The notes: generated from the letters alone by a model not told the origin. Shown: positions 1 to 10,665, counted from the first letter of the stretch. The stretch is DNA of 54,987 nucleotides from Planococcus beigongshangi (GCF_016820495.1 NZ_JADHDU010000011.1:1-54987), one strand, 5' to 3'. A program made the numbers and translations.

Positions 1-17
1 AGTGGTGATGGCCTTTT

Positions 18-47
18 TTGTCATTTCAAAAATTATTACCTTAAAAT
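18..47 (+). promoter_or_regulatory. Putative sigma-A promoter of the first small gene
   Basis: TTGTCA (18-23) and TAAAAT (42-47) are separated by 18 bases and lie about 45 bases before the start codon at 93. The match is fair in an AT-rich region, so the call is tentative. Confidence 0.4.
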
Positions 48-92
48 GATTAAAGTTTTATGAAATGGGAAAATAAAGGTGAGGTGGTAATA

Positions 93-338
93 ATGAAACC
101 AGGTGTATATGTAGTCGAAGTTATTGATAAAAGAACTGCATTGTTAAAAGCACTGGATGAAGAAAACGAACAGTATACCTTTCCCGTAAATGAATTTACT
201 CATGAGGTGTCAGCAGGAGATACAGTTGAAATTTGGCTGGAAGGTACTCACTGGCGAACAAGATATCTTGAAAAAGAGACTAAATCGGTACAAAGCCATT
301 TAAAAGATTTTAAAAATCGAATATTTGAAGAAGATTAA
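93..338 (+). CDS. Small acidic conserved-type protein of unknown function (possible DUF3006-like)
   Basis: An 81-residue protein, MKPGVYVVEVIDKR at the N-terminus. The ATG at 93 is chosen over an upstream in-frame ATG at 60 because a strong Shine-Dalgarno (AAGGTGAGG, 76-84) sits just before it. The pattern of alternating beta-type residues with a central 'SAGDTVEIW' turn resembles small one-domain beta proteins such as DUF3006, but I do not recognise the family firmly. It has no signal peptide or membrane segment. It has its own likely promoter and a strong terminator (345-374), so it is monocistronic and separate from the ctsR operon. Function unknown. Confidence 0.7.
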   Translation: MKPGVYVVEVIDKRTALLKALDEENEQYTFPVNEFTHEVSAGDTVEIWLEGTHWRTRYLEKETKSVQSHLKDFKNRIFEED

Positions 339-344
339 AGAATT

Positions 345-374
345 TCCTGGAATTAAATATTCCAGGATTTTTTT
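345..374 (+). terminator. Intrinsic terminator
   Basis: A perfect 9-bp stem (TCCTGGAAT, 345-353, with ATTCCAGGA, 359-367), a 5-base loop and seven T residues. It insulates the small gene at 93-338 from the ctsR operon. Confidence 0.9.
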
Positions 375-397
375 ATTCTGCATTTAGTACATACTAT

Positions 398-446
398 TTG
401 AAATCTATAAAATGCATACGTTATAATTAAGTCAAATATAGTCAAA
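398..446 (+). promoter_or_regulatory. ctsR operon promoter with CtsR operator
   Basis: TTGAAA (398-403), an 18-base spacer and a perfect TATAAT (422-427) form a sigma-A promoter. Directly downstream, over the expected start point, lies AGTCAAATATAGTCAAA (430-446), a direct heptad repeat matching the known CtsR operator GGTCAAANANAGTCAAA except in the first base. This predicts autorepression of ctsR-mcsA-mcsB-clpC by CtsR with release on heat stress. Confidence 0.9.
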
Positions 447-486
447 GTCAATTTCTATAAGAATAGATGATAAAGAGGTGAATGCG

Positions 487-954
487 ATGCGTAACATTTC
501 CGATGTGATAGAAGGTTATTTAAAGCAGGTTATCGAATTAAGCGAAAGAGAATACATTGAAATTAAAAGAAATGAAATAGCAGAAAAATTTCAATGTGTT
601 CCTTCTCAGATCAATTATGTGATCAACACGAGGTTTACTCCTGAAAGAGGCTATTTGGTTGAAAGCAAAAGAGGTGGCGGTGGCTATATTCGCATTAAAC
701 GTATACGCCTTCACCAAAAGTCTGATGTAATTGCAGCAATTATACAGAACCTGGAAAACGGTGCTACTCAAAGTATGGCTGAAGATATTGTGTTTCGTTT
801 ATTGGATGAGGAAATTGTAACAAAACGCGAAGCTAAGATGATTTTAAGCGCTATTGATCGATCAACGCTTTTATTGGGTCTCCCTTTAAGAGATGAGGTT
901 AGGGCTCGTATCCTGATAGCAATGTTGTTTACCTTAAATTTTCAGTCGAAGTAA
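487..954 (+). CDS. ctsR: Class III stress gene repressor CtsR
   Basis: A 155-residue dimeric winged-helix repressor of clp genes. The N-terminal DNA-binding domain runs to about residue 75 and contains the glycine-rich wing RGGGG (residues 62-66), whose arginine contacts DNA and is the known McsB phosphorylation target in relatives; the C-terminal helical domain dimerises. The ATG at 487 is preferred to an upstream GTG (478) because AGAGGTG (474-480) is spaced correctly for it and the start then aligns with known CtsR proteins. The operator at 430-446 indicates autoregulation. It overlaps the reading frame of mcsA by its stop codon only. Confidence 0.97.
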   Translation: MRNISDVIEGYLKQVIELSEREYIEIKRNEIAEKFQCVPSQINYVINTRFTPERGYLVESKRGGGGYIRIKRIRLHQKSDVIAAIIQNLENGATQSMAEDIVFRLLDEEIVTKREAKMILSAIDRSTLLLGLPLRDEVRARILIAMLFTLNFQSK

Positions 955-968
955 TGGGGAGTGGTACG

Positions 969-1502
969 ATGATTTGTAATCAATGCGGTGAGCGTCCTGC
1001 GTCTGTGTTAGTTAAACAAAAAAGGAATGGACAGCTTACAGAAAGACATCTCTGTCATGTATGTGCAGCTGAGAACCATAATTTGAATTTGGCTTTTGAA
1101 CAAGATCCACTGGCGATTCACCAATTGCTGTCCAATTGGTTTCCAGTTCACTCACCATCTGTAAATCCGGTTAAAAAAGAAGTCACAGTATGTCCGTCCT
1201 GCGGATTTACTTTTAATAACTTTTTGAAGTTAGGGAAATTTGGATGCGCAACTTGCTATGAGGCATTCGAATCGAATCTGGAAGAGATTTTTAAACGTCT
1301 CCATAATGGCAATAAAGAGCACACTGGCAAGATACCGGCATTCTATGGAAGTACCTTAAAGATAAAGAAGGAAATCGAAGAGTTAAGGAAACAATTGAAA
1401 ATCTCCATTGAAGAGGAAGAGTTCGAAGAAGCAGCAAAATTGCGTGACCAAGTGAGAGAATTGAATAAGCAGCTTGAAGGAGGTGCTGATCATGGCGATT
1501 GA
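969..1502 (+). CDS. mcsA: McsA, zinc-binding activator of the McsB arginine kinase
   Basis: A 177-residue protein with four CXXC pairs (C3/C6, C29/C32, C75/C78, C93/C96) that make two zinc sites, and a C-terminal UVR motif (about 135-170, charged and helical). McsA stimulates McsB and modulates CtsR. The ATG at 969 gives the normal MIC start; an in-frame ATG at 954 overlaps the ctsR stop but has no good ribosome-binding site. The last 11 bases overlap mcsB, implying translational coupling. Confidence 0.95.
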   Translation: MICNQCGERPASVLVKQKRNGQLTERHLCHVCAAENHNLNLAFEQDPLAIHQLLSNWFPVHSPSVNPVKKEVTVCPSCGFTFNNFLKLGKFGCATCYEAFESNLEEIFKRLHNGNKEHTGKIPAFYGSTLKIKKEIEELRKQLKISIEEEEFEEAAKLRDQVRELNKQLEGGADHGD

Positions 1503-2592
1503 TCGTTTTTTAGAACCTAAAGCGAGCAGTTGGATGGCCAATGCGGGAGATAATACCGATATAGCCATGAGTACCAGAATCAGATTAGCGCGAAACCTTA
1601 ATGACTTTAAGTTTCCATATGCTTTTACAGAAGATGAAGCATTGAAGGTGGATAAGGCGATATCTTCGGTGTTATTGGATAGAGGAGAAGAAGTGAATCA
1701 GGAATTCACTCATATTGATATTCATGAGGTCTCTTCTTTGCATAGGGAGCTGCTGGTGGAAAAACACCTGATCAGTCCTTATTTAGCTGCTGGAATACAT
1801 GCAGGTTCGGTTCTGATCTCAAAAAATGAAGAACTCAGTATTATGATAAACGAAGAAGACCATCTGCGTATCCAGAGCCTCCAATCAGGATTTCATTTAC
1901 AAGAGGCTTATAAAGTAGCAAATGAACTGGATTCGCTGCTGGAAGAAAATCTGCAATATGCCTTTCATGAGAAATTCGGGTATTTGACAAGTTGTCCGAC
2001 TAACACCGGAACGGGGATGAGAGCTTCGGTCATGCTTCATCTGCCGGCATTGACAATGTCTCAACAGATTACCCGGATTATTCCGGCTATTTCACGCTTA
2101 GGAATGGTTGTAAGGGGTATCTATGGAGAAGGAAGCGAAGCTTTGGGGAATGTCTATCAAATTTCCAATCAGCTGACGCTTGGAAAATCGGAATATGAGA
2201 TTCTCCAGGACCTCCAGAACATGACCGAGCAGATTATTGAGCAGGAGCGAAGAGCGAGACAAGCGATTGTTGATAATTCGCCGTTGAAGCTGGAAGACCG
2301 TATTTACCGCTCGCTCGGCATTCTGACTTATTCGAGGCTTTTGACTACCGAAGAAGCAGCTAAATGCCTTTCTGATGTCCGTTTAGGAATAGACTTAAAG
2401 TTAATCGAGAATATCGATATGTCCATTCTGAACGAATTGATGATTTTTATGCAGCCGGCTTTTTTACAGCATTACTCCAAGAAACCATTGTCACCTGGCG
2501 AACGGGATATTGCCCGGGCGAAACTTTTCAGGGAACGTCTGAAAGAAGAACATAAAATTAACGGAGATAAAGAAGGAGAGGATTCTGTATGA
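1492..2592 (+). CDS. mcsB: Protein arginine kinase McsB
   Basis: A 366-residue phosphagen-kinase-fold enzyme that phosphorylates arginine in proteins, marking them for ClpCP degradation and inactivating CtsR. Visible are the ATP-binding STRIRLARN (27-35), the catalytic acidic NEEDH (about 120-124) and the signature [10 protein letters not shown] with the conserved cysteine near 168. AAGGAGGTG at 1477-1485 fixes the ATG at 1492; an earlier TTG lies inside that site. It overlaps mcsA by 11 bases and clpC by 4. Confidence 0.97.
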   Translation: MAIDRFLEPKASSWMANAGDNTDIAMSTRIRLARNLNDFKFPYAFTEDEALKVDKAISSVLLDRGEEVNQEFTHIDIHEVSSLHRELLVEKHLISPYLAAGIHAGSVLISKNEELSIMINEEDHLRIQSLQSGFHLQEAYKVANELDSLLEENLQYAFHEKFGYLTSCPTNTGTGMRASVMLHLPALTMSQQITRIIPAISRLGMVVRGIYGEGSEALGNVYQISNQLTLGKSEYEILQDLQNMTEQIIEQERRARQAIVDNSPLKLEDRIYRSLGILTYSRLLTTEEAAKCLSDVRLGIDLKLIENIDMSILNELMIFMQPAFLQHYSKKPLSPGERDIARAKLFRERLKEEHKINGDKEGEDSV

Positions 2593-5030
2593 TGTTAAAC
2601 AGATTTACACAAAGAGCGCAGAAGGTTCTTCAATTGGCTCAAGAAGAAGCAATTCGTATGAAACACGATTCAATCGGAACAGAACATATTTTACTTGGTT
2701 TGATTCGTGAAGGGGGCGGTATCGCTGCTAAAGCCCTGGAAGCGATTGAAGTGAATACGCAATTGATCGAAGAAGGCGTAACCGAACTGGTGGGAATCGG
2801 CGAGAAGAATGTGGGACCGATCGTACACTATACGCCGAGAGCGAAAAAAGTTATCGAACTGTCTGTTGATGAGTCCAGAAAACTGGGCCATTCCTATATT
2901 GGTACAGAGCATTTGCTGCTGGCCCTTATCCGTGAAGGTGAAGGGGTTGCTGCACGTGTGCTCGGGAATGCAGGCGTGAGTTTGAATAAAGCTCGTCAAC
3001 AAGTGCTTCAGCTGCTTGGCAGCAACGAACAGGCGTCTACAGGAATGAGTCCGAATGCGTCGGCCAATACCCCAACATTGGATGGGTTGGCACGCGATTT
3101 GACTCAAGTGGCGCGTGACGGCAGTCTTGATCCGGTCATCGGCAGAAACGATGAAATCACACGCGTGATTGAAATCTTAAGCCGCCGGACCAAGAATAAC
3201 CCGGTTCTGATCGGTGAGCCTGGTGTCGGTAAAACAGCCATTGCAGAAGGTTTGGCACAACAGATCGTAAACAATGAAATTCCGGAAACACTTCGCGATA
3301 AACGCGTCATGGTACTGGATATGGGTACTGTTGTTGCGGGCACGAAATACCGCGGTGAATTTGAAGACCGTCTGAAAAAAGTGATGGATGAAATTCGCCA
3401 GGCAGGCAATGTCATCCTGTTCATCGATGAGCTTCATACATTGATCGGTGCAGGCGGAGCAGAAGGGGCGATCGATGCTTCGAACATCCTTAAGCCGGCA
3501 CTGGCAAGGGGCGAACTGCAATGTATCGGTGCTACGACATTGGATGAGTACCGCAAATATATTGAAAAAGACGCGGCTCTTGAACGACGTTTCCAGCCGA
3601 TTCAAGTAGATGAGCCGACTGTCGAAGAATCGATCCAAATCATCAAAGGCCTGCGTGACCGCTATGAGGCGCATCACCGTGTTAAAATTACGGATGAGGC
3701 GATTGATGCTGCGGCAAGAATGTCTGACCGTTACATCTCTGACCGCTTCCTTCCGGATAAAGCGATTGATTTGATCGATGAGGCGGGTTCTAAAGTCCGA
3801 CTTCGTTCATATACGACTCCACCGGATCTGAAAGAGATGGAAGCGAAGCTTGAAGCTGCGCGTTCTGAGAAGAATGAAGCGGTGCAAAGCCAGGAATTTG
3901 AAAAAGCGGCTTCTCTCCGTGATGCAGAACAGAAATTGAAAGATCAATTGGAGAAAACGAAAAAAGAATGGAAAGAAAAGCAAGGCAAGGAAGAGTCTGA
4001 AGTGACGGTTGAAGATATTGCGAAAGTCGTATCCATGTGGACAGGCATTCCGGTATCACGACTGGCACAGACTGAATCCGATAAATTATTGAATCTGGAA
4101 GAGATCCTCCACGGCCGTGTCATTGGCCAATCTGAAGCCGTCACGTCCATCTCGAAAGCGATCAGACGTGCTCGTGCGGGACTGAAAGATCCAAAACGTC
4201 CAATCGGCTCATTCATCTTCCTTGGACCAACGGGTGTCGGTAAAACAGAATTGGCACGCGCTTTGGCTGAATCGATGTTCGGGGACGAAGAAGCGATGAT
4301 TCGCATCGATATGTCAGAGTATATGGAAAGACATTCGACTTCCCGTCTTGTCGGTTCACCTCCAGGGTATGTCGGCTATGACGAAGGTGGCCAGCTGACT
4401 GAAAAAGTCCGCAGAAAACCTTATTCTGTCGTGCTCCTCGATGAGATTGAAAAAGCGCACCCGGATGTATTCAATATCCTCCTGCAGGTGCTTGAAGACG
4501 GCCGCTTAACAGATTCAAAAGGGCGCCGCGTCGATTTCCGCAACACGGTCATCATCATGACTTCGAACGTCGGAGCGGAAGAATTGAAATATAATAAATA
4601 CGTCGGTTTCAATCTGGAAGATTCAAAAACGGATTATAAAGACATGAAATCAAAAATGCTGGCAGAATTGAAAAAAGCATTCCGTCCTGAATTCCTTAAC
4701 CGAATTGACGATATGATTGTGTTCCATTCACTTGAAAAAGAAAATCTGCGTGAAATTGTGACATTGATGTCGAAACAATTGTCCGACAGATTGCAGGAGC
4801 AGGATATCAATCTTGAATTGACGGAAGCGGCTCTTGATAAGATTGCAAAAGAAGGCTACGATCCGGAATATGGTGCACGTCCGCTTCGCCGGGCGCTGCA
4901 GAAGCACGTGGAAGATCGTTTGTCTGAAGAGCTGTTGAAAGGGAATGCCCTGGCTGGTCAGAAAATTATCTTTGATGTGGAAGATGATGAATTTGTCGTC
5001 CGCACAAACGAAACTGTAAACAATAAGTAA
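2589..5030 (+). CDS. clpC: ATP-dependent Clp protease ATPase subunit ClpC
   Basis: An 813-residue Hsp100 unfoldase with the full ClpC layout: two Clp_N repeats (about 1-145), AAA+ D1 with Walker A GEPGVGKT (209-216) and Walker B VILFIDEL (275-282), an inserted UVR coiled coil (about 416-456) that binds MecA and other adaptors, AAA+ D2 with GPTGVGKT (546-553), and the C-terminal D2-small domain. It delivers phosphoarginine-marked and adaptor-bound substrates to ClpP. ATGATG at 2589 overlaps the mcsB stop; AAGGAGAGG (2573-2581) is the ribosome-binding site. The operon ends at a terminator nine bases on. Confidence 0.98.
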   Translation: MMLNRFTQRAQKVLQLAQEEAIRMKHDSIGTEHILLGLIREGGGIAAKALEAIEVNTQLIEEGVTELVGIGEKNVGPIVHYTPRAKKVIELSVDESRKLGHSYIGTEHLLLALIREGEGVAARVLGNAGVSLNKARQQVLQLLGSNEQASTGMSPNASANTPTLDGLARDLTQVARDGSLDPVIGRNDEITRVIEILSRRTKNNPVLIGEPGVGKTAIAEGLAQQIVNNEIPETLRDKRVMVLDMGTVVAGTKYRGEFEDRLKKVMDEIRQAGNVILFIDELHTLIGAGGAEGAIDASNILKPALARGELQCIGATTLDEYRKYIEKDAALERRFQPIQVDEPTVEESIQIIKGLRDRYEAHHRVKITDEAIDAAARMSDRYISDRFLPDKAIDLIDEAGSKVRLRSYTTPPDLKEMEAKLEAARSEKNEAVQSQEFEKAASLRDAEQKLKDQLEKTKKEWKEKQGKEESEVTVEDIAKVVSMWTGIPVSRLAQTESDKLLNLEEILHGRVIGQSEAVTSISKAIRRARAGLKDPKRPIGSFIFLGPTGVGKTELARALAESMFGDEEAMIRIDMSEYMERHSTSRLVGSPPGYVGYDEGGQLTEKVRRKPYSVVLLDEIEKAHPDVFNILLQVLEDGRLTDSKGRRVDFRNTVIIMTSNVGAEELKYNKYVGFNLEDSKTDYKDMKSKMLAELKKAFRPEFLNRIDDMIVFHSLEKENLREIVTLMSKQLSDRLQEQDINLELTEAALDKIAKEGYDPEYGARPLRRALQKHVEDRLSEELLKGNALAGQKIIFDVEDDEFVVRTNETVNNK

Positions 5031-5039
5031 TAAGATATT

Positions 5040-5073
5040 CCGCTCGCCGGAGGATTTCCGGCGAGCGGTTTTT
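5040..5073 (+). terminator. Intrinsic terminator of the ctsR operon
   Basis: A perfect 11-bp GC-rich stem (CCGCTCGCCGG, 5040-5050, with CCGGCGAGCGG, 5058-5068) followed by five T residues. Confidence 0.93.
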
Positions 5074-5091
5074 CCATAGAAGGAGGAGCAC

Positions 5092-6468
5092 ATGGCCAAA
5101 AAGAAATCGAAGTTCGTATGCCAGTCGTGCGGATATGAATCAGCAAAATGGATGGGGAAATGTCCGAATTGCGGAGTCTGGAATCAAATGACCGAAGAAA
5201 TTGAAATAGCTGTTCCGAAAGGCACTAGAAGCACTTTCCAGCATACTGCTGCAGCGCCTCAGAAAGCGACACCGATCAATGCGATCGAGACGAAGGAAGA
5301 ACCGCGGGTTGAAACGAAACTCAGTGAATTGAACCGGGTGCTCGGGGGCGGAATTGTGCCGGGATCTTTGATTTTGATCGGCGGAGATCCGGGAATCGGG
5401 AAATCCACGTTACTATTGCAAGTATCGGCGATGCTCGCAAACAGCGGCAGCCGGGTGCTTTACATTTCGGGGGAAGAATCTGTCCGCCAGACAAAACTGC
5501 GTGCAGAGCGTCTTGATGCTTCTTCTGCTGAATTGTATATTTATGCCGAAACGAACCTTGAGTTGATCAATCATACAATTGAAGAAGTGGCTCCGGATTT
5601 TGTCATCGTCGATTCGATTCAGACGGTCCATCATCCCGAAGTGACGTCAGCTCCCGGCAGTGTCACGCAAGTCCGTGAAAGCACCGCTGAATTGATGCGG
5701 ATTGCGAAGACGAAAAATATCGCGATTTTCCTGGTGGGGCATGTAACAAAAGAAGGCCAGATTGCGGGTCCCCGGATTCTGGAACATATGGTGGATACGG
5801 TCCTTTATTTTGAAGGGGAGCGTCATCATACGTACCGGATCTTACGCAGTGTGAAAAACCGTTTTGGTTCAACGAATGAAATTGCGATTTTTGAAATGCT
5901 GCAAAGCGGATTGAAGGAAGTGCTGAATCCATCTGAATTGTTCCTGCAGGAACGTTCCAACGGTGCTGCCGGTTCAACGGTGGTCGCTTCAATGGAAGGG
6001 ACGCGGCCGATTCTGGTGGAAATCCAGGCGCTCGTCACCCCTTCCAGCTTCAATTATCCAAAACGCATGGCAACAGGGCTTGATCAGAACCGGGTATCTT
6101 TATTGATGGCGGTGTTGGAAAAGCGGATGGGCATGCTCCTTCAAGCGCAGGATGCATACATCAAAGTGGCGGGCGGCGTTAAACTCGACGAGCCGGCAAT
6201 CGATCTGGCTGTGCTTGCGAGTATCGTGTCCAGCTACCGCGATGTTGCGCCGAACGGGTTTGACTGTATTATCGGTGAGGTCGGTCTGACTGGTGAAGTG
6301 CGGCGTGTCTCGCGGATTGAGCAGCGGGTTCAGGAAGCGGCAAAACTTGGGTTCAAGCGGGCGATCGTTCCCAAATCCAATATCGGCGGCTGGGATTTCC
6401 CGGAAGGCATCCGGGTAGTCGGCGTAGAAACAGTAAGTGACGCATTAAAAGAGATTTTTCCACAATAA
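5092..6468 (+). CDS. radA: DNA repair protein RadA (Sms)
   Basis: A 458-residue RecA-like branch-migration helicase. It has an N-terminal C4 zinc finger (C10, C13, C24, C27), Walker [11 protein letters not shown] (97-106), the RadA-specific KNRFG motif (255-259) and a C-terminal Lon-protease-like domain. A consensus AAGGAGGA site lies just before the ATG. It follows the clpC terminator as in other Bacillales; disA, which usually comes next in Bacillus, is absent. Confidence 0.97.
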   Translation: MAKKKSKFVCQSCGYESAKWMGKCPNCGVWNQMTEEIEIAVPKGTRSTFQHTAAAPQKATPINAIETKEEPRVETKLSELNRVLGGGIVPGSLILIGGDPGIGKSTLLLQVSAMLANSGSRVLYISGEESVRQTKLRAERLDASSAELYIYAETNLELINHTIEEVAPDFVIVDSIQTVHHPEVTSAPGSVTQVRESTAELMRIAKTKNIAIFLVGHVTKEGQIAGPRILEHMVDTVLYFEGERHHTYRILRSVKNRFGSTNEIAIFEMLQSGLKEVLNPSELFLQERSNGAAGSTVVASMEGTRPILVEIQALVTPSSFNYPKRMATGLDQNRVSLLMAVLEKRMGMLLQAQDAYIKVAGGVKLDEPAIDLAVLASIVSSYRDVAPNGFDCIIGEVGLTGEVRRVSRIEQRVQEAAKLGFKRAIVPKSNIGGWDFPEGIRVVGVETVSDALKEIFPQ

Positions 6469-6495
6469 GGGGGCATTTAGCCCTCTTATTTCTTT
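6467..6495 (+). terminator. Weak intrinsic terminator after radA
   Basis: An 8-bp stem (AAGGGGGC with GCCCTCTT, one G-T pair) overlaps the radA stop codon and is followed by ATTTCTTT. The poor T-run makes it a partial terminator at best. A TATAAT at 6536-6541 further on could be a -10 for the next gene, but I see no convincing -35. Confidence 0.5.
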
Positions 6496-6562
6496 ATCAA
6501 TACGGGTCATAACAGCGTTTTCCAAATGATGTGTGTATAATTAATTGCAAGGAGGTGGAAAA

Positions 6563-7660
6563 ATGTTAAAAAGAATCATTCAACTGTTATTTTTATTGAT
6601 CGGTGCAACTGTCGGGCTTATATTCTTACCTTATGTTTTTGAACTTATACCTATGATCGACAACCCTTGGATCAATAATGCAATTGTTTCCGCTATTGTG
6701 GGAGCTGTCATTTTTTACTTTTTATCCCTGTTATTTGCAGATACGCTGGTCCGCTTCATGAAGTGGATGGAAGAAACATTGTTGCGCGCACCTACGCCGG
6801 ATCTTTTATTCGGGACGGTGGGGCTTATTATCGGATTGATCGTGGCTTTCCTTATCGGGTTTGCACTCAGCACGATTGATATTCCGTTGGTGGCGACGGC
6901 TGCTCCGATTATTTTGTCGGTGGTCCTGGGGTACCTCGGATTTCAGGTCGGTTTCCAGAAACGTGACGAAATGCTGGGTATGCTGACGCCGTCAAAGCTC
7001 TCCCTCAATTCCAAGAAAAATGAATCGGGGCAGGAAATTGCAGCATTGCCAGTGGAGAAGACGGCGTATAAATTATTGGATACGAGCGTCATCATCGATG
7101 GCCGGATTGCGGATATTTCAGCGACCGGCTTTATGGAAGGCACGTTTGTTGTGCCGCAGTTCGTGTTGTCGGAACTGCAGCATATTGCGGATTCGTCGGA
7201 TACGTTGAAACGCACAAGGGGGCGCCGCGGGCTTGATATCCTGAAACGCCTTCAAAGTGAGCGTGAAGGTGCGATCATGATTACGGAAGAAAGTTTTGAT
7301 GAAGTGGCGGAAGTCGATCTGAAGCTGATGCGTGCTGCCAAGAAAATGGGTGGCCAGGTCGTGACAAACGATTTCAACCTCAATAAAGTCTGTGAACTGC
7401 ACAATGTGCCGGTCCTGAACATCAATGATTTGGCCAATGCAGTGAAACCTGTGGTCATACCGGGAGAAGATATGCATGTGGTCGTCATTAAAGACGGTAA
7501 AGAACAGAATCAGGGTGTCGCTTATCTGGACGATGGCACGATGATCGTCATTGAAGACGGCAAGAAATTCATCGGTGATGCAATTGACGTCACCGTGACG
7601 AGTGTGCTGCAGACTTCTGCGGGACGCATGATTTTTGCCAAACCGCGTAACGGGAAATGA
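6563..7660 (+). CDS. yacL: PIN and TRAM domain membrane protein (YacL family)
   Basis: A 365-residue protein with about four N-terminal membrane helices (residues 5-140), a PIN nuclease-like domain starting at LLDTSVIIDGRIADI (first acidic residue D173), and a C-terminal TRAM domain that probably binds RNA. PIN proteins are usually metal-dependent ribonucleases; the exact role of YacL is not established. ATG 6563 is fixed by AAGGAGGTGG; an in-frame TTG at 6545 lies upstream of that site. The length matches the B. subtilis family member. Confidence 0.93.
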   Translation: MLKRIIQLLFLLIGATVGLIFLPYVFELIPMIDNPWINNAIVSAIVGAVIFYFLSLLFADTLVRFMKWMEETLLRAPTPDLLFGTVGLIIGLIVAFLIGFALSTIDIPLVATAAPIILSVVLGYLGFQVGFQKRDEMLGMLTPSKLSLNSKKNESGQEIAALPVEKTAYKLLDTSVIIDGRIADISATGFMEGTFVVPQFVLSELQHIADSSDTLKRTRGRRGLDILKRLQSEREGAIMITEESFDEVAEVDLKLMRAAKKMGGQVVTNDFNLNKVCELHNVPVLNINDLANAVKPVVIPGEDMHVVVIKDGKEQNQGVAYLDDGTMIVIEDGKKFIGDAIDVTVTSVLQTSAGRMIFAKPRNGK

Positions 7661-7681
7661 TGGATAAAAGGATGTAGGCTC

Positions 7682-8377
7682 ATGAAATATACTGTAGTTC
7701 TGCCTGCTGCCGGGAGCGGCAAGCGCATGAAAGCTGATAAAAATAAACTATTGCTGGAACTTTTCGGGAAACCGATTTTCATCTATACACTGGAAGTCTT
7801 TCAGCGGGACCCGAATTGTGAAAGTATCTGGCTGGCTGTGAAAGAACAGGAACAGCCATTAATCGAAGAACTGGTGGAAGAATACGGTATCACAAAAGTG
7901 GCCGGCTTTGCTGCAGGTGGTGCTGAACGGCAGGATAGCGTGAGAGCGTGTCTTGAAATGATTCCTGCATGTGACGTGGTGCTTGTTCATGATGCGGCCC
8001 GGCCTTTCATTGAACCGGCTGTGATTTCACGTCTTGCGGAAGAAGCGGCGGCGTCGGGAGCGGCGATTGCCGGTGTCCGGGTGAAAGATACCATCAAAAA
8101 AGCGGGATCCGATATTATCACGGAGACTGTGGAGCGGGAGAATTTATGGATCATCCAGACGCCGCAGGCATTCGACTATGCATTAATCAAAAAGGCAGCG
8201 ACCGCGGCTTTTGAAGCGGGCTATATGGGGACTGATGAAGCGATGCTCGTGGAGCGGCTTGGGCACCCAGTAAAAATTATTGAAAGCAATTATGAAAATG
8301 TGAAAATGACGACACCGGATGATCTGATTTATGGCAGAGCCATTTTGGAAAGCCGTGTACAGGAGGAACAAGAATGA
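7682..8377 (+). CDS. ispD: 2-C-methyl-D-erythritol 4-phosphate cytidylyltransferase IspD
   Basis: A 231-residue enzyme that transfers CMP from CTP to methylerythritol phosphate, the third step of the non-mevalonate isoprenoid pathway. The N-terminal nucleotide-binding loop PAAGSGKRM (8-16) followed by KADKNK, and [10 protein letters not shown] in the middle, are diagnostic. It overlaps ispF by four bases (ATGA), so the two are translationally coupled. Confidence 0.97.
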   Translation: MKYTVVLPAAGSGKRMKADKNKLLLELFGKPIFIYTLEVFQRDPNCESIWLAVKEQEQPLIEELVEEYGITKVAGFAAGGAERQDSVRACLEMIPACDVVLVHDAARPFIEPAVISRLAEEAAASGAAIAGVRVKDTIKKAGSDIITETVERENLWIIQTPQAFDYALIKKAATAAFEAGYMGTDEAMLVERLGHPVKIIESNYENVKMTTPDDLIYGRAILESRVQEEQE

Positions 8378-8856
8378 TACGAATCGGACAAGGGTATGAC
8401 GTGCATCAATTGGTGGAAGGCAGAAAACTCATACTAGGCGGGATTGAAATCCCTCATCATAAGGGGCTGCTTGGCCATTCGGATGCGGATGTTCTGCTGC
8501 ATACCATTACGGATGCGGCACTCGGGGCCATTGGCGGAGGCGATATCGGCAAACATTTCCCCGATACGGATCCGGAATTCAAGGATGCAGATTCCCGGAA
8601 ATTGATGACGCATATCTGGCAATACGTAAAAGAGCAAGGCTATGAACTGGGCAATGTGGACTGCACCGTGATTGCGCAAAAACCGAAATTGGCACCTTAT
8701 ATCGAGCAATTGCGCGAGTCGATTGCCGGATTGCTGGAAGCGGATATTTCCCAGGTCAACGTCAAAGCGACGACGAATGAAAAGCTTGGATATTTAGGGC
8801 GCGAAGAAGGAATCGCGGCACTCGCTGTGATTTTATTGGTGGAGCGGAAGGTTTAA
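8374..8856 (+). CDS. ispF: 2-C-methyl-D-erythritol 2,4-cyclodiphosphate synthase IspF
   Basis: A 160-residue trimeric enzyme of the same isoprenoid pathway, cyclising CDP-methylerythritol 2-phosphate. Metal ligands are visible as YDVH (D9, H11) and H43 in [12 protein letters not shown]. The length and the [10 protein letters not shown] motif are typical. It starts inside the ispD stop codon. Confidence 0.97.
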   Translation: MIRIGQGYDVHQLVEGRKLILGGIEIPHHKGLLGHSDADVLLHTITDAALGAIGGGDIGKHFPDTDPEFKDADSRKLMTHIWQYVKEQGYELGNVDCTVIAQKPKLAPYIEQLRESIAGLLEADISQVNVKATTNEKLGYLGREEGIAALAVILLVERKV

Positions 8857-8880
8857 ACGCTTTGCTGAAAGTGATAGAAT
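8852..8880 (+). promoter_or_regulatory. Possible promoter before gltX
   Basis: TTTAAA (8852-8857) overlapping the ispF stop, a 17-base spacer and TAGAAT (8875-8880). Both hexamers are imperfect, so this may be chance. Confidence 0.3.
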
Positions 8881-8914
8881 AGCAAGAGACAAACGTTTTC
8901 TAGGAGGAAATTTT

Positions 8915-10378
8915 ATGACACAGGAAGTACGCGTACGCTATGCTCCGAGTCCGACAGGGCATTTACATATCGGGGGAGCCCGCACTGCGCTTTTCAATTA
9001 TTTATATGCACGCCATTATGACGGGAAATTCATCGTGCGCATCGAAGATACGGATATCGCGCGCAACATTGAAACGGGCATCGAATCTCAGCTCGATAAC
9101 TTGAAATGGCTCGGCATCGATTATGATGAATCGGTGGATGTCGGCGGGGATTACGGTCCTTACCGCCAGATGGAGCGTTTGAATATCTATAAAGGCTACG
9201 CCGATGAAATGCTTGAAAAGGGTCTTGCTTTCAAATGCTTCTGTACGTCAGAAGAACTGGAAGCGGAGCGCGAGTCGCAAAAAGCGGCTGGCATTGCTGC
9301 GCCTCAGTACAGCGGAACTTGCCGCCACTTGAGCGCTGATGAAGTGAAAGAGCGTGAAGAAGCAGGCAAAACATTCACATTGCGCGCAAAAGTTCCGGCT
9401 GACGTTACGTATAAGTTCGACGACTTGGTTCGCGGACCGATTTCATTCGAATCAAAAGATGTCGGTGACTGGGTCATGGTGAAGACGAATGGCATCCCGA
9501 CATATAACTTTGCAGTAGTCATCGATGACCACCTGATGAAGATCACCCATGTGTTCCGAGGGGAAGAGCATTTGTCGAACACGCCGCGCCAGCAGATGAT
9601 CTATGATGCATTCGGCTGGGAGCATCCAAGATACGGACATATGACGCTGATCGTGAACGAAGACCGCAAGAAATTGTCGAAACGTGATGAATCGATCCTT
9701 CAGTTCATCTCTCAATATAAGGACCTCGGTTATATCCCGGAAGCGCTGTTTAATTTCTTTGCGCTGCTCGGCTGGTCGCCTGAAGGGGAAGAGGAGATCT
9801 TCTCGAAAGAGGAATTGATCCGGATTTTTGATGTCAACCGATTATCAAAATCACCTTCCATGTTCGATAAACAGAAATTGACGTGGATGAATAACCAATA
9901 TATCAAGCAAATGCCGCTTGAAGAGGTTGTGGCATTCACTGTGCCGCATCTGCAAAAAGCGGGCAGATTGCCGGAAACGATGACTGCGGAAGAGCAGGAA
10001 TGGGCACACCGCCTGATTGCGCTGTACCACGACCAATTGAGTTTTGGCGCAGAAATCACCGAGCTGTCTGAACAATTCTTCTCGGATGATCTTCATTACG
10101 GCGAAGAAGAGCAGGCGGTTCTTGCAGGCGAACAGGTACCTGAAGTGATGGCTTCATTCAAGGAACAGCTGGAAGCACTGGAAACTTTTGAAGCGGCTGA
10201 AATCAAAGCGGCGATCAAAGCAGTTCAAAAAGCGACGGGCCACAAAGGGAAAAACCTCTTTATGCCGATCCGTGTCGTAACGACAGGGCAAACGCATGGC
10301 CCGGAACTCCCGGACGCCATCGCCTTGCTTGGCAAAGACAAAACGATTGCACGCGTAGCACAATACGCAAGTGCATAA
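8915..10378 (+). CDS. gltX: Glutamyl-tRNA synthetase
   Basis: A 487-residue class I aminoacyl-tRNA synthetase. The HIGH signature appears as HIGG (18-21) in [13 protein letters not shown], and the KMSKS motif as KLSKR (253-257). In Bacillales without GlnRS this enzyme usually also charges tRNA-Gln for later amidation; that is family knowledge. TAGGAGGAA precedes the ATG. Confidence 0.97.
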   Translation: MTQEVRVRYAPSPTGHLHIGGARTALFNYLYARHYDGKFIVRIEDTDIARNIETGIESQLDNLKWLGIDYDESVDVGGDYGPYRQMERLNIYKGYADEMLEKGLAFKCFCTSEELEAERESQKAAGIAAPQYSGTCRHLSADEVKEREEAGKTFTLRAKVPADVTYKFDDLVRGPISFESKDVGDWVMVKTNGIPTYNFAVVIDDHLMKITHVFRGEEHLSNTPRQQMIYDAFGWEHPRYGHMTLIVNEDRKKLSKRDESILQFISQYKDLGYIPEALFNFFALLGWSPEGEEEIFSKEELIRIFDVNRLSKSPSMFDKQKLTWMNNQYIKQMPLEEVVAFTVPHLQKAGRLPETMTAEEQEWAHRLIALYHDQLSFGAEITELSEQFFSDDLHYGEEEQAVLAGEQVPEVMASFKEQLEALETFEAAEIKAAIKAVQKATGHKGKNLFMPIRVVTTGQTHGPELPDAIALLGKDKTIARVAQYASA

Positions 10379-10380
10379 GA

Positions 10381-10408
10381 TTGACTTATAGCACCAAAAG
10401 TGTAAAAT
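10381..10408 (+). promoter_or_regulatory. Promoter of the cysES T-box transcript
   Basis: TTGACT (10381-10386), a 16-base spacer and TAAAAT (10403-10408), starting two bases after the gltX stop codon and immediately before the T-box leader. Confidence 0.7.
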
Positions 10409-10417
10409 GAATTTACT

Positions 10418-10665
10418 ATCAGAAAATCGTTGACGAGAAGAAGTACACGCCGCATGCTCTCCAGAGAGGATCCTTACCGGCTGAGAGGGATCCGGGCCGC
10501 TGCTGTGTGGAAATGCCTCTCTGAGTGCTGAGTCGAACTGAGTAGACCAGACGTTTCACCTGCGTTAAAGGTGCCGAGAGAAAAAGGGTGATCCCTTTTT
10601 AATCAGAGTGGAACCGCGCATTTATGCGTCTCTGTCAATTTATTGACAGGGGCGCTTTTTATTTT
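10418..10665 (+). promoter_or_regulatory. T-box riboswitch, cysteine-tRNA responsive
   Basis: A complete T-box leader fills the 309-base gap before cysE. Stem I starts near 10425 (GACGAGAAGAAGTA region); the specifier codon in the GGAAATGCCTCTCTGA context is TGC (10514-10516, cysteine), fitting the downstream genes. The T-box core TGGAACCGCG (10609-10618) forms the antiterminator with TGCG/CTCT (10625-10633). The competing terminator pairs 10626-10638 with 10643-10655 (two G-U pairs), followed by a T run. Uncharged tRNA-Cys is predicted to allow read-through into cysE-cysS. Confidence 0.95.

Noticed and set aside
3104..3677. Long open frames on the minus strand inside clpC
   Set aside because: They are antisense shadows of a strongly conserved gene, without ribosome-binding sites or recognisable products. 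The same holds for other minus-strand frames, for example 13228-13911 and 15716-16357.
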